64,000 nucleotides of DNA from positions 2,046,001 through 2,110,000 of the forward strand of contig AP027304.1 of NCBI GenBank assembly GCA_036322835.1, written 5' to 3'. The position numbers were made by a program, and so were the translations under genes. Each line of letters begins with the position of its first letter. The first letter of the stretch is position 1. The notes beneath the pieces were generated by a model, which saw only the letters and a list, made by a program, of their open reading frames with translations, searched no databases and had not been told where the DNA came from. Source of the stretch: Tenuifilaceae bacterium CYCD (GTDB lineage: Bacteria > Bacteroidota > Bacteroidia > Bacteroidales > Tenuifilaceae). Positions 26,889 to 36,200 of this stretch are shown in pieces.

Positions 26889-26920
26889 CAAATATAAATG
26901 ATTTATGTGGATAATTGAAA
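26889..26920 (-). promoter_or_regulatory. Promoter of hup
   Basis: On the minus strand, TTTC (26917-26920), a 20-bp spacer and TATATTTG (26889-26896) match the Bacteroidota -33/-7 consensus with one mismatch. The start codon is 56 bp downstream of the -7 box. Confidence 0.6.
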
Positions 26921-26969
26921 CGGTTAACATTAATTTTGATGATTATTTTTTTGCGATTAATTTGATAAT

Positions 26970-28046
26970 ATGGATTTTAAAGATTTGCTCGTAGAATGGT
27001 ATATAAATAATGGTAGGGATTTGCCTTGGCGTAAAACCTCAGACCCTTACCATATTTGGGTTTCAGAGGTTATTTTGCAGCAAACCAGGGTTAATCAGGG
27101 AATGCCTTACTATCTTCGATTTATTGAACATTTTCCAACCATCAAGGATTTGGCCAATGCCCCATCCGATGACGTTATGAAGGCATGGCAGGGGTTAGGC
27201 TACTATACTCGCGCCCGTAATTTGCAGGCTGGGGCAAAGCAGGTCTTGGAAAGTTATAATGGAGAATTGCCTAATACATATAAAGAGTTACTTAAAATAA
27301 AAGGGCTAGGTAGTTACTCTGCGGCAGCGGTTGCTTCGTTTGCATTTAATGAGGCTGTTCCTGCAATTGATGGTAATGTGTACCGAATACTTTCTAGGGT
27401 ATTTGGAATATTCACATCCGTGGACACTAGTCAAGCCAAAAAGGAGTTCTTCAATTTAGGACTGGAGTTGATTGATAAGCAAAAGCCAGCCATTTTTAAT
27501 CAGGCCATTATTGATTTTGGTGCGCTGGTTTGTACGCCTCGTGCAGCAAAGTGTGAGGCGTGCCCAATGAACGAATTCTGTTATGCCTCTAGAAATAACA
27601 TTGTGTATAGTTTTCCTGTTAAGGGCAAGCGGATTATCCCTAAAGATAGATTTTTTAATTACCTGATGATTAACCATAAGGGTTTTACCTATGTTAATAA
27701 AAGGGAGGGAAAGGATATTTGGCATTCGCTTTACGAGTTTCCGCTTATTGAAACCCCGACACAACTTACACCAGAGGAGTTAATTCAACTCGATGGTTGG
27801 AAAGAGTTTCTAGGTAAAGGTGATGTAAAGATTTTGAGTATTTCGGAGCCCATAAAACATCAACTAAGTCATCTAACTCTTTATACCCGATTTGTTATTG
27901 TTGAGGTGGATAAGGTTACCTATAAGATTAGAACAGACTACCGCAAAGTGTCAATAAGTAATTTGCACGATCTGTCAGTCCCTCGATTAATTGACCTATA
28001 TTTGGCTGCAGAACCAAGCGAAAAGTATTTTCGGAAAAAGTTGTAA
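26970..28046 (+). CDS. mutY: A/G-specific adenine glycosylase MutY
   Basis: MutY removes adenine mispaired with 8-oxoguanine. The 358-residue protein has the catalytic Glu33 (WVSEVILQQTRV), the helix-hairpin-helix KIKGLGSYSAAAV, catalytic Asp134 (VPAIDGNVYRIL), the [4Fe-4S] cluster Cys188-x6-Cys195-x2-Cys198-x5-Cys204, and a C-terminal NUDIX-like domain (about 230-350) for 8-oxoG recognition. Complete and of normal length. In many Bacteroidota mutY lies next to hup on one side and ssb-gldE-gldD on the other, exactly as here. Confidence 0.96.
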   Translation: MDFKDLLVEWYINNGRDLPWRKTSDPYHIWVSEVILQQTRVNQGMPYYLRFIEHFPTIKDLANAPSDDVMKAWQGLGYYTRARNLQAGAKQVLESYNGELPNTYKELLKIKGLGSYSAAAVASFAFNEAVPAIDGNVYRILSRVFGIFTSVDTSQAKKEFFNLGLELIDKQKPAIFNQAIIDFGALVCTPRAAKCEACPMNEFCYASRNNIVYSFPVKGKRIIPKDRFFNYLMINHKGFTYVNKREGKDIWHSLYEFPLIETPTQLTPEELIQLDGWKEFLGKGDVKILSISEPIKHQLSHLTLYTRFVIVEVDKVTYKIRTDYRKVSISNLHDLSVPRLIDLYLAAEPSEKYFRKKL

Positions 28047-28181
28047 ATGGAAGTGTAGTTTAACTAGATAATCTATAACTTCATTAGTTCAATAGCATAA
28101 TTCAAAAAATACTTAAACAAATTGAATTAATATTCAACTAATTTTATTAACTTAGTTATCAAACTATTAAAACATAAATTT

Positions 28182-28619
28182 ATGTCAGTAAATAAAGTGA
28201 TTCTCGTAGGGAATGTTGGTAAAGACCCAGAGGTGCGTCACCTTGAAGGCGGAGCAACTGTTGCCCGTTTCCCTTTAGCAACTAACGAAACTTATACCGA
28301 TAAATCGGGCAAAAAGGTAACTCAGACCGAATGGCACAACATTGTTGTTTGGCGTGGCCTTGCCGATATTGCTGAAAAGTATGTTAAATCGGGTAAACTT
28401 CTTTTTGTAGAAGGGCGTATTAGAACTTCATCGTATGATGACAAGGATGGCAACAAGCGCTATAGTACGGAAATTGTTTGTGACAATTTCCGTTTCCTTG
28501 GTCCAAATCAGGGACAGCAGGACTCTAATTCCTATGCAGAACAAACTTCAAGTGCAAAATCAACATTGGCCGAATCTGAAGGTTCTATTCCCGAGCCAGG
28601 CGATGACCTCCCATTCTAA
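28182..28619 (+). CDS. ssb: Single-stranded DNA-binding protein
   Basis: SSB coats single-stranded DNA during replication and repair. The 145-residue product has the OB fold (about 1-105: VNKVILVGNVGKDPEVRHLE, EWHNIVVWRGLADIAEKYVK, GKLLFVEGRIRT), a disordered Gln/Ser linker and the acidic protein-recruiting tip EPGDDLPF. Length is typical. It stands 135 bp after mutY with its own AT-rich leader and has a strong terminator. Confidence 0.96.
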   Translation: MSVNKVILVGNVGKDPEVRHLEGGATVARFPLATNETYTDKSGKKVTQTEWHNIVVWRGLADIAEKYVKSGKLLFVEGRIRTSSYDDKDGNKRYSTEIVCDNFRFLGPNQGQQDSNSYAEQTSSAKSTLAESEGSIPEPGDDLPF

Positions 28620-28646
28620 TTTTTGATTAGAAAAGAAACTGTTATA

Positions 28647-28685
28647 ATGGCCGATAGCATGCTGCAATGCTATCGGCCATTTTTT
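28647..28685 (+). terminator. Terminator after ssb
   Basis: A perfect 14-bp stem (arm ATGGCCGATAGCAT) with a 6-base loop is followed by six T. It lies 27 bp after the ssb stop and separates ssb from gldE. Confidence 0.93.
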
Positions 28686-28760
28686 ACTTAAGTACTAATG
28701 TGCTTTTTTTACTATTTTTACACTTTAATAATTTGATGAGAGTATCACTAATCAATAAAA

Positions 28761-30101
28761 TTGCAATTGGAAAATCTAGGTAACCAACTGTCTTTATATT
28801 TTCAGGGGATTGATTATTACCCAATTACATTCGGGACGGTTATTGGTTTTATCATACTGCTGCTTTTGCTTTTTTGCTCTGGATTAATGAGCGGAACAGA
28901 GTCGGCCTATTTTTCGCTAAGTCCTTCTGATATTGATAAGGTTGAACGCAAGCACCACAAAGCCGATAAGTATGTTCTTAAGAATATCGAGGATTCTGAG
29001 GCATTGCTTGCCACTGTTCTGATTGGTAATAATTTGGTTAATGTGGCCATAGTCATACTATCGTCGTTTATTACAAATTCTCTGATTGATTTTTCCAAGG
29101 CCCCCGTTGCGGGTTTTGTGTTTCAGGTTGTAATAATAACCTTTATCCTATTGCTGTTTGGTGAAATTATGCCTAAGGTTCTGGCTACTAACAGACCGCT
29201 TCGTTTTGCAAGATTTATTTCACGTCCAATATATGTACTAATAAAGGTGTTGAAACCTTTGAATTCGCTGTTGATCTCATCAACCTCAAGGATTGGAAAG
29301 AAATTTTCTTCGCATAAAAATATCTCCATGGATGAGTTGAACGATGCCTTAGAGATTGCTGCCGATGGAATTGCCGATGAGAAAAAAATTCTGCATAGTA
29401 TAGTAAATTTTGGCAACATCATGGTGAGCGAGATTATGAAGCCTAGGGTGGATGTTGTTGCTGTTGAGGATGATATTCTGTATGAGGATTTAAAGAAGAT
29501 TGTTGTTGATTCTGGATACAGCAGAATTCCGGTTTACCAAAATTCGTTCGATGGCGTAAAGGGTATTCTGTACGTTAAGGATTTGATACCTTACATTGAT
29601 AAGGACAATTCCTTCCGTTGGCAAAACCTGATAAGGGCTCCGTACTTTGTCCCCGAAAGCAAAAAAATAAACGATTTACTTGCGGAGTTTCAGCTAAAGC
29701 GAATTCACATGGCAATTGTTGTTGATGAGTATGGTGGAAAAAGCGGAATTATTACCTTGGAGGATATTCTAGAGGAGATTGTTGGTGAGATATCCGATGA
29801 GTCGGACGAGGAGGTGAAACTTTATACCAAGATCGATAACCTGAATTACCTTTTCGAGGGAAAAGTTCAGCTAAATGATTTTTGTAAGATTGTTAACTGC
29901 GACGATGAAATATTCGATGATTTAAGGGGGGATGCCGAAACTTTGGCGGGTTTAATTCTCGAAATCACTGGGCAAATTCCGTTAAGGAATGAGGTTGTTA
30001 AGTGTAAAAATTTCAACTTCACTATTGATGCTGTAGATAATAAACGTATCAAACGAATAAAAGTACAAGTAATTCCAGTTGTAAATGAAGAGGCTAAGTA
30101 G
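28761..30101 (+). CDS. gldE: Gliding motility-associated protein GldE (CNNM/CBS transporter family)
   Basis: GldE is a CorC/CNNM-type membrane protein linked to gliding and the type IX secretion system of Bacteroidota; with GldD it may supply a small molecule or ion to the machine, but the reaction is unknown. The 446-residue protein has a DUF21 membrane domain (about 20-200), two CBS domains (about 220-350: MVSEIMKPRVDVVAV, HMAIVVDEYGGKSGIITLED) and a C-terminal CorC/HlyC domain. The start appears to be TTG at 28761; I see no better in-frame ATG. It overlaps gldD by 17 bp. Confidence 0.9.
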   Translation: MQLENLGNQLSLYFQGIDYYPITFGTVIGFIILLLLLFCSGLMSGTESAYFSLSPSDIDKVERKHHKADKYVLKNIEDSEALLATVLIGNNLVNVAIVILSSFITNSLIDFSKAPVAGFVFQVVIITFILLLFGEIMPKVLATNRPLRFARFISRPIYVLIKVLKPLNSLLISSTSRIGKKFSSHKNISMDELNDALEIAADGIADEKKILHSIVNFGNIMVSEIMKPRVDVVAVEDDILYEDLKKIVVDSGYSRIPVYQNSFDGVKGILYVKDLIPYIDKDNSFRWQNLIRAPYFVPESKKINDLLAEFQLKRIHMAIVVDEYGGKSGIITLEDILEEIVGEISDESDEEVKLYTKIDNLNYLFEGKVQLNDFCKIVNCDDEIFDDLRGDAETLAGLILEITGQIPLRNEVVKCKNFNFTIDAVDNKRIKRIKVQVIPVVNEEAK

Positions 30102-30660
30102 TGTATTGATTTTATTTATCGTTGTTATTGTTTGGAGTTGCGATTCTACTTCGGTTCCAAAGCCACGCGGGTATTTTCGAATCAATTTTCCCGAAAAAGA
30201 GTATCGGTTATTCGATTCAATTTATCCATTTACATTCAAGTATCCGGCTTATGGCCGAGTAATGCCGGAGAGTAATAGGGGACAGGATGGTAAGTGGCTA
30301 AATATTGATTTTTCTGGATATAAGGCAAGGATACATTTGAGTTATAAGGATGTTGCTGGAAATCTAAATTTAATGACAGAGGATGCTCACTCTTTGGCAT
30401 ATAAGCATACAGTTAAGGCCGATGCTATTGATGAACAGGTGTTTTCTAATTCTCAAAAGAAAGTGTATGGCATTTTGTACGATATAAAAGGAAACTCGGC
30501 AAGTTCGGTGCAGTTTTTCCTTACCGATTCTGTGCGGCACTACATTCGAGGTGCTTTGTATTTTAGGTGTGAACCCAACAAGGATTCTTTATCGCCTGCT
30601 GTCGATTTCTTTAGAAAAGATGTTGTGGCTATGATTGAATCGTTTGAATGGAAAAAGTGA
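30085..30660 (+). CDS. gldD: Gliding motility lipoprotein GldD
   Basis: GldD is a lipoprotein needed for gliding and type IX secretion in Flavobacterium. The 191-residue product has a lipoprotein signal (LFIVVIVWSC, lipobox Cys at about 19), then the family start PRGYFRINFPEKEYRLFD and the segment KWLNIDFSGYKARIHLSYK. It overlaps the end of gldE, so translation is coupled and the two should act together. A type IX-sorted peptidase at 52658-54583 shows the pathway is in use. Confidence 0.9.
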   Translation: MKRLSSVLILFIVVIVWSCDSTSVPKPRGYFRINFPEKEYRLFDSIYPFTFKYPAYGRVMPESNRGQDGKWLNIDFSGYKARIHLSYKDVAGNLNLMTEDAHSLAYKHTVKADAIDEQVFSNSQKKVYGILYDIKGNSASSVQFFLTDSVRHYIRGALYFRCEPNKDSLSPAVDFFRKDVVAMIESFEWKK

Positions 30661-30669
30661 TAAGTCGCT

Positions 30670-31278
30670 ATGCCCATCATTAAGGATATTCACGACAATG
30701 ATAGTCGTTTGGTTATTTGGCAGATTGATGAGTCCGAAGAAGAACTACTTAGAGGTGTGAAGTATGTTGGGAATTTGCCAACTAATCAGAGTCGACGATT
30801 GGAGAAATTGGCGGTACTCAATTTGTTGAATCAACTTGGTTATGGTTATGATTATCATTACAGTGCAGAAGGTCGTCCGTATTTAAAAACAGAAAAACCA
30901 GATATATCAATAAGTCATGCAGGCAACAAAGTTGTATTGGCAACAAGTTTAAGTAAAGCAATTGGAGTTGATATTGAGCAAACAGATCGAAATTATGGTA
31001 GGGTTGCTTCGAGATATATGACTCAGCGTGAGATTAGCCGACTTGGCACTTATGGGAAGAATGAGATGGCGTTTATTTGGTGTGTTAAGGAGGCTGTCTA
31101 TAAGTTGCCTTGGGGTGAATCTAAAAATTTTGGAGTTGATATTGAGGTTTTTGTTGACACATTGTTAAGCCCGAAAGGATGGTCTGATGTAAAGGTTTTG
31201 CACAACGACGTTTGGTTGAATCTTCGGGCGTCGTACGAATACATAGATGACTACTGTTTGGTTTGGGTTAACTTATAA
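30670..31278 (+). CDS. 4'-phosphopantetheinyl transferase
   Basis: These enzymes move the phosphopantetheine arm from CoA to a carrier-protein serine. The 202-residue protein is the Sfp-like short form, with the magnesium-binding motifs ISHAGNKVVLATS and IGVDIEQ, and the catalytic FIWCVKEAVYKL (about 135-147). It starts 9 bp after gldD. In Bacteroidota this gene often follows gldD; a link to type IX secretion is not established. Its carrier protein (fatty-acid or other) cannot be told from the window. Confidence 0.88.
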   Translation: MPIIKDIHDNDSRLVIWQIDESEEELLRGVKYVGNLPTNQSRRLEKLAVLNLLNQLGYGYDYHYSAEGRPYLKTEKPDISISHAGNKVVLATSLSKAIGVDIEQTDRNYGRVASRYMTQREISRLGTYGKNEMAFIWCVKEAVYKLPWGESKNFGVDIEVFVDTLLSPKGWSDVKVLHNDVWLNLRASYEYIDDYCLVWVNL

Positions 31279-31288
31279 ACATAGCGAA

Positions 31289-32002
31289 ATGGCATCAATT
31301 TACCAGAATATTATATCATCGATTGGATTGCGTAAGCAGATTGCGCTTTTGCTCGATCCCGATAAGCAAAATATTGTTGATCTTAAGAGAATTCTTGAGT
31401 TGGCAAACAACTCTTCCGTAAGTTTTATATTAATAGGTGGCAGTCTGGTGAATTCTAATATTGATGAATTTATTCATACTGTAAAACAGAATACCCTGTT
31501 ACCCGTGCTTCTATTTCCAGGAGGAGCCATTCAGTTTTCGGCCAATGCCGATGGAATTCTACTGCTATCGTTGATCTCAGGGCGAAATCCTGAATTTCTG
31601 ATTGGAAACCATGTGCAGGTTGCATATAAGTTAAAGCAAAGCGGAATAGAGATCATTCCTACGGGTTATATTTTGGTTGAGAGCGGAGGAACTACTTCGG
31701 TTCAATATATGAGTAATACAATGCCAATTCCATCGGGCAAATCAGATATTGCAGTTGCAACAGCATTAGCTGGCGAACAGTTAGGTCTTAAGATGATATA
31801 TCTTGAAGCGGGTAGTGGTGCTGTAAATCCTGTTCCAGCAGATTTGATTAAGCAGGTTAAGTCCGAAATATCAATTCCTCTAATTGTTGGCGGAGGTTTG
31901 CGATCATCCAGTCAGATAAATGCCGCTTTCGAGGCTGGCGCTAGTATTGTGGTTCTTGGAAATGGAATTGAGAAAAATCCAGAGTTGCTGAGTCAACTTT
32001 AA
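31289..32002 (+). CDS. Geranylgeranylglyceryl phosphate synthase family protein (GGGPS/PcrB)
   Basis: GGGPS-family enzymes join a prenyl diphosphate to sn-glycerol-1-phosphate, the first step to archaeal-type ether lipids; Bacteroidota members exist, and their chain length depends on the protein. The 237-residue TIM barrel has LLLDPDKQNI near the start, the phosphate-binding loops LEAGSGAVNPVP and PLIVGGGLRSS, and VVLGNGIEKNPE at the end. ATG 31289 was chosen since it is 10 bp after the transferase and gives the usual N-terminus. No partner digeranylgeranyl-transferase (UbiA type) is in the window. Confidence 0.85.
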   Translation: MASIYQNIISSIGLRKQIALLLDPDKQNIVDLKRILELANNSSVSFILIGGSLVNSNIDEFIHTVKQNTLLPVLLFPGGAIQFSANADGILLLSLISGRNPEFLIGNHVQVAYKLKQSGIEIIPTGYILVESGGTTSVQYMSNTMPIPSGKSDIAVATALAGEQLGLKMIYLEAGSGAVNPVPADLIKQVKSEISIPLIVGGGLRSSSQINAAFEAGASIVVLGNGIEKNPELLSQL

Positions 32003-32045
32003 TACTTTGTTTGGATAACGTTTTCAAATCTAGATTTCGACGAAA

Positions 32046-34487
32046 TCAAAAACTCAATTCCGCTCTTATGCGTATGCCTTCCTTGCTTGCTAAGTTATTC
32101 GTTTTATAATAATCGCCGATTTGTCTAACATATTCAATTCTAAAAACTTTGAAAATGTTAGACACTCCAACTCCCATTTCGACATAGGGATATGTAAACT
32201 TGTTGTTGTAGTATTGGGGTAAATCAAAAACTCCTTTATAGGCATTGTTAAGTGTCCCATAATGCGATTTTATTGAGAACATTTCTCGTAATTTAAGTCG
32301 TCTAATACCTGGAATATGATTAAAGAATACACCTCCACCGCTGAACTCTAGATGGGCATTTGCGTAAAGATTATGAGCAAACGTAGCATGTTCCAAAAGG
32401 TTATAGCCATATTTTGAATATCCTAAAGACATAGTGCCTGCTGGCATATCCAGCATATCGTAAGGGGCATCGCCAAGTACAAATCCTGAGTTTAACATAT
32501 AACGCATGACAATGATGCCCAAATTGCACATTCCTTGTATAGATCCATGTATTTGTGAATATAACCCCATTTTATTGCTGTCGTTATTAGCAAATCTGAC
32601 ACGCCCCATGTCTAATCCGATATTAACAACAGGGATTCGAGTTAAATAATAAATTCTTGCGAAATAAATTTTATCATAGTGTTGCCCAAAAGCAAATCGG
32701 CAATTAATTAGCATGCCATAATTTTGATATTTGTTATAATCTACTCCATTCCGAATAAAACGTACCAATAAGGTGCTGATATTCTGTTTGAAATAGGGCG
32801 ATACTTCTACACCTATGTTTTTATCTGCATTATATTCAAGTCTCAAATCAACTGTTTTTTCTTCTTTCAGGTATGGATCTCGTTCATTTGTAGTAATTGT
32901 TGCAATAAAGTTTCCATTTCCTCTAGTGTTCGGATTTTTTTTAATGAATCTTAAAAATTTATCCTGAGAAACATATGCATAATCATCGGAATAACTTAAA
33001 CGAACAATGTATTTGTCAGATTTAAATGGCTCCCAGGCGACATTCGCTCCAAATTTATATTCATCACTTTTGGTTCCATACCCTATAAATCCTCCTATTG
33101 TAAAATACTTAAATACATGTTCGCCTGTTCTTAAGGGAATTGAAAATCTATTTCCTTCCACAGCATTCGTACTGTAAATGTCGAATACTGGACCTATGTC
33201 TAGTGTAGGAAGGTTAATATAACTACTTAGAACCATGCCTCCTATTGCATCTATCGTTTTAATAATGGGGCGTTCCTTTGTTTTTTTTATTTTTTGATCA
33301 TCATCCGCATTAAACTTTTTAAGTTTAAATTCTTCCTGATTTTTCCATTCCGAAGCCTTTATGGTATTTAAGGTTTTATCGGTAGAATAATAGGTTGTCT
33401 TATTTAAAACCCAGTTTCCATTCGATACATTATCAACTCGCTTGGATGCATATTGGGATGTATCTTTTTTTAAACTAATTGCTAGGTTAATGTTTATTTC
33501 TTGTTTCGCAAGAAATACCCCACCGTCTTCTTGTTTTGTATACGATACACTCCCTTTAAAACCACTTACAAAATTTACGTTTGCCTCTTTTCTGAAGTAG
33601 GTTTCAATGTAGATAATTCCCATACTTGCGCTATCTATAGAGAAACGGCCAGTAAAGAGGGGCGCAAATTTATTTTTGGGAGAGAATGACAGATTGTAAA
33701 TTTTCTGATTATTAACCCTTGTACTATCATTAAAATAAAAATTGTAGAACAATAATGCGTTATTACTGATTGGGGATATAAATCCTTTATCGAAAATGTA
33801 AATCTGATTTTTATAAAAATCTAGATCCACAACAAGATACTGTGTCACTAAACTTTCGATTGTTTGGTTTAGTTTTGGGAAAATTCCGTTTTTATTGCTA
33901 AATAGTACATCCTTGGTATTGTCCTTTACATTACTAGCTTCTTCGGAAAGGAATATTGGCGTGTATGTTAGAGATTGTTCGTCTTCTACTTTGTCTTGTT
34001 TAAGAGTGTCTACAAAATTTGATGTTTTCAGTATCGAATCTAGTGCTAGGTAGATTGTGGTGTTTGCTAAAGTCTTGTACTCCTGAACGCTTGCGATAGA
34101 TTGTAAATTTTGTTTTTTGTTATCAATAATCTTTTTCAACAACTCCTTTGCAAAATCGACTTTAGGCTTTACCACAACTCCCTCTATTGAGACAGCATTA
34201 TCCTTCAGAAAAATTGTAAAGGATCGAATATTCGATTTCTTAACCACCAATTCAGTATTAGCGTATCCCAGCGAAGAGGCACATAACGTATCACCCAAAT
34301 TGACTTTCAATGAAAAAAAACCGTCAGCATTTGTAGCGATTCCATTGTAAGAGCCTTTAACCCAGACATTCGAAAATGAAATGGGATCCTTTGTCTCTGA
34401 ATCTTTAACATACCCAGATATTGCAATTTTCTGAGCAAAAATTTGTGTATAACAAAGTAGAAAAAGTACAACAATCTTAATTTTCAT
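32046..34487 (-). CDS. DUF5686 outer-membrane protein with carboxypeptidase-regulatory domain
   Basis: The 813-residue product has a signal peptide (IVVLFLLCYTQIFAQ), a CarboxypepD_reg-like domain at about 20-95 (ISGYVKDSETKDPISFSNVW), and a long region matching the DUF5686 family of Bacteroidota, predicted to form a large outer-membrane barrel and ending RIRAELSF. Its function is not known. It starts 1 bp after the CDP-alcohol transferase gene and is the last gene of a seven-gene operon, so it may move or use the operon's product at the outer membrane (inference). Confidence 0.82.
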   Translation of the reverse strand: MKIKIVVLFLLCYTQIFAQKIAISGYVKDSETKDPISFSNVWVKGSYNGIATNADGFFSLKVNLGDTLCASSLGYANTELVVKKSNIRSFTIFLKDNAVSIEGVVVKPKVDFAKELLKKIIDNKKQNLQSIASVQEYKTLANTTIYLALDSILKTSNFVDTLKQDKVEDEQSLTYTPIFLSEEASNVKDNTKDVLFSNKNGIFPKLNQTIESLVTQYLVVDLDFYKNQIYIFDKGFISPISNNALLFYNFYFNDSTRVNNQKIYNLSFSPKNKFAPLFTGRFSIDSASMGIIYIETYFRKEANVNFVSGFKGSVSYTKQEDGGVFLAKQEININLAISLKKDTSQYASKRVDNVSNGNWVLNKTTYYSTDKTLNTIKASEWKNQEEFKLKKFNADDDQKIKKTKERPIIKTIDAIGGMVLSSYINLPTLDIGPVFDIYSTNAVEGNRFSIPLRTGEHVFKYFTIGGFIGYGTKSDEYKFGANVAWEPFKSDKYIVRLSYSDDYAYVSQDKFLRFIKKNPNTRGNGNFIATITTNERDPYLKEEKTVDLRLEYNADKNIGVEVSPYFKQNISTLLVRFIRNGVDYNKYQNYGMLINCRFAFGQHYDKIYFARIYYLTRIPVVNIGLDMGRVRFANNDSNKMGLYSQIHGSIQGMCNLGIIVMRYMLNSGFVLGDAPYDMLDMPAGTMSLGYSKYGYNLLEHATFAHNLYANAHLEFSGGGVFFNHIPGIRRLKLREMFSIKSHYGTLNNAYKGVFDLPQYYNNKFTYPYVEMGVGVSNIFKVFRIEYVRQIGDYYKTNNLASKEGIRIRAELSF

Positions 34488-34488
34488 T

Positions 34489-35106
34489 CTACCTGAGTTT
34501 ACCCTGCTCTTTAATCAACCAGTAAAGTCCCTTAACTCCAGATCTAATGTCATCGAGACGAAACAGTACAAATATTTTTTCAACATATGCTAAAGTACCC
34601 CATATGGTAACCACGTAAAACATCCAAGGATAAAACCCAAATGCAAATAGAATGAAAATGAATATTCCTTGCACATACCCTGATGATACTGCCGAATATA
34701 AATGCAGCCCTGGAACCTTACGGAAACGTATAAATGCAATTACATAGCTTAATGCAAGGGTACCAATAAACATGTATAGCAACCATGCATATGGCTGTAT
34801 GTATTGCCATTTGAAAATATAGATACCTATAAAAGCCAATGCGTATGTGCACATATCTGCCATATTATCCAACGTTGCACCAAATCGAGTTTGAAGTTTA
34901 AAAAATCGGGCGATATTCCCATCCAGCACATCGCTTATTAAGCTAATACACAAAAAAATCGCATACAATTTTTCCTGTCCCGTAAAAATGAACATAAAAA
35001 TGATGGGCGAAATTATTAGTCTGTAAAAACTAAGGAAATTAGGCAGGTTTAGGATGTTTTCTCCATTAATAATTATCTGCTTCGAATTTTTCATAGCTGT
35101 ATGCAT
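34489..35106 (-). CDS. CDP-alcohol phosphatidyltransferase family protein
   Basis: Enzymes of this family replace CMP on a CDP-lipid (or CDP-alcohol) with an alcohol. The 205-residue membrane protein contains the complete signature D-x2-D-G-x2-A-R-x8-G-x3-D-x3-D as DVLDGNIARF, then GATLDNMAD (about residues 64-89), and about six hydrophobic segments. The acceptor cannot be read from sequence; inositol-phosphate, glycerol-phosphate or a sugar alcohol are all possible. The start overlaps the upstream reductase by 40 bp (or 28 bp from the next ATG), so translation is coupled. Confidence 0.88.
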   Translation of the reverse strand: MHTAMKNSKQIIINGENILNLPNFLSFYRLIISPIIFMFIFTGQEKLYAIFLCISLISDVLDGNIARFFKLQTRFGATLDNMADMCTYALAFIGIYIFKWQYIQPYAWLLYMFIGTLALSYVIAFIRFRKVPGLHLYSAVSSGYVQGIFIFILFAFGFYPWMFYVVTIWGTLAYVEKIFVLFRLDDIRSGVKGLYWLIKEQGKLR

Positions 35107-36199
35107 TTAATGGTTTCAAATTTTTTTGCGAATTATGGATAAAATAGCCAATCATCATTTGTAATGATTTATAGGTTATTTCATTACCTCTGGTAGTGAT
35201 TAGTTTGTCGATATTCGTTGTTTCAAAGTTTATGTTGGTTTCGCAATAATGCCCAGTGAACGACATACTAATATCTAATAAACGCTCTAGAGAGGACATG
35301 GTTTCTCGTTCTAACACTTTATTTGGAATAATGGTAATTGGAATTTCATCACAGATACAGTTAATAATGTCGCTATTTTTCATAGATGTTTTAGCAACAA
35401 AATTCATTATTCTTGGCAGTTCTGCATTAGAAACAGTATGCATCAAGTAGTGTACAATTGTATCTATTGGTATAAGGTTTTGAGTTGCTTCAGAATCAGC
35501 CTTGATTCTAATTGATTCACCTGGGTACCTAAACGCTAAACGGCTAATACGTTTAGTAAAATCGAATATCCCAAAATCAGTTTTTGTTACTCCGGTTTTA
35601 CTATTGCCAACTACTTGTGAGGGTCTAATGATATAAGCATTTAAGCTCTTGTTGTCAATATATCCTTTTATTATATTCTCGGCATACCGTTTCGATTGTT
35701 CGTAGTAATTTCTAAAACTAGAAATGTCTTCATTGCTATAAAATCTTTCTTCAAATACTGATGTTGTATTTCCACAAGAGTATGCCGTACTAATAAAAAA
35801 GAAACGGGAACTTGTTGAAGCGTATTTTAGAAATACTTTGATTGAGTTCTCAACTCCATTTACATTTGTGGAGAAAATTTCTTCTTTCTTTTTTTCGCTA
35901 AACTTAAGATTTGCCGCGAAATGAAAGTAATCCACATCTCTGCCAAAAATATCTGTAAGCGACTTTGCTGTTAAAGAAAAATCTGTTTCCAGTAAAGCAT
36001 AGTTGTATACATGCAGATTCTCATACCTTAAATTTTCAGCATTGCTAACTTCCTTCAATGCTTTCACCATCTTTTGCTTAGACAATAAATCATTTTCGCT
36101 TCTTACTAATGCAATCACTTCGTAACCTTGGCTAAGCAATTCATGAATAAAATTGGATGCAATAAAACCGTTTGCTCCGTTAACTACTACTCTTTTCAT
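35066..36199 (-). CDS. Extended SDR, thioester-reductase/male-sterility-like NAD(P)-binding protein
   Basis: The 377-residue protein has the Rossmann motif VNGANGFIASNFI at its start and the catalytic pair in YYEQSKRYAE (Tyr-x3-Lys, about residue 165). Layout resembles NAD_binding_4 proteins, which include fatty acyl-CoA and carrier-bound thioester reductases as well as sugar epimerases. Which of these it is cannot be settled by eye. It sits 1 bp from a dolichol-kinase-like gene and overlaps a CDP-alcohol transferase gene, suggesting that it reduces or modifies a lipid precursor. Confidence 0.75.
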   Translation of the reverse strand: MKRVVVNGANGFIASNFIHELLSQGYEVIALVRSENDLLSKQKMVKALKEVSNAENLRYENLHVYNYALLETDFSLTAKSLTDIFGRDVDYFHFAANLKFSEKKKEEIFSTNVNGVENSIKVFLKYASTSSRFFFISTAYSCGNTTSVFEERFYSNEDISSFRNYYEQSKRYAENIIKGYIDNKSLNAYIIRPSQVVGNSKTGVTKTDFGIFDFTKRISRLAFRYPGESIRIKADSEATQNLIPIDTIVHYLMHTVSNAELPRIMNFVAKTSMKNSDIINCICDEIPITIIPNKVLERETMSSLERLLDISMSFTGHYCETNINFETTNIDKLITTRGNEITYKSLQMMIGYFIHNSQKNLKPLNAYSYEKFEADNY

Positions 36200-36200
36200 T

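Noticed and set aside
32003-32045. Palindrome AAATCTAGATTT between the converging GGGPS-family and DUF5686 genes, considered as a terminator
   Set aside because: It is short and AT-rich with no loop or T-run; I could not support a terminator.
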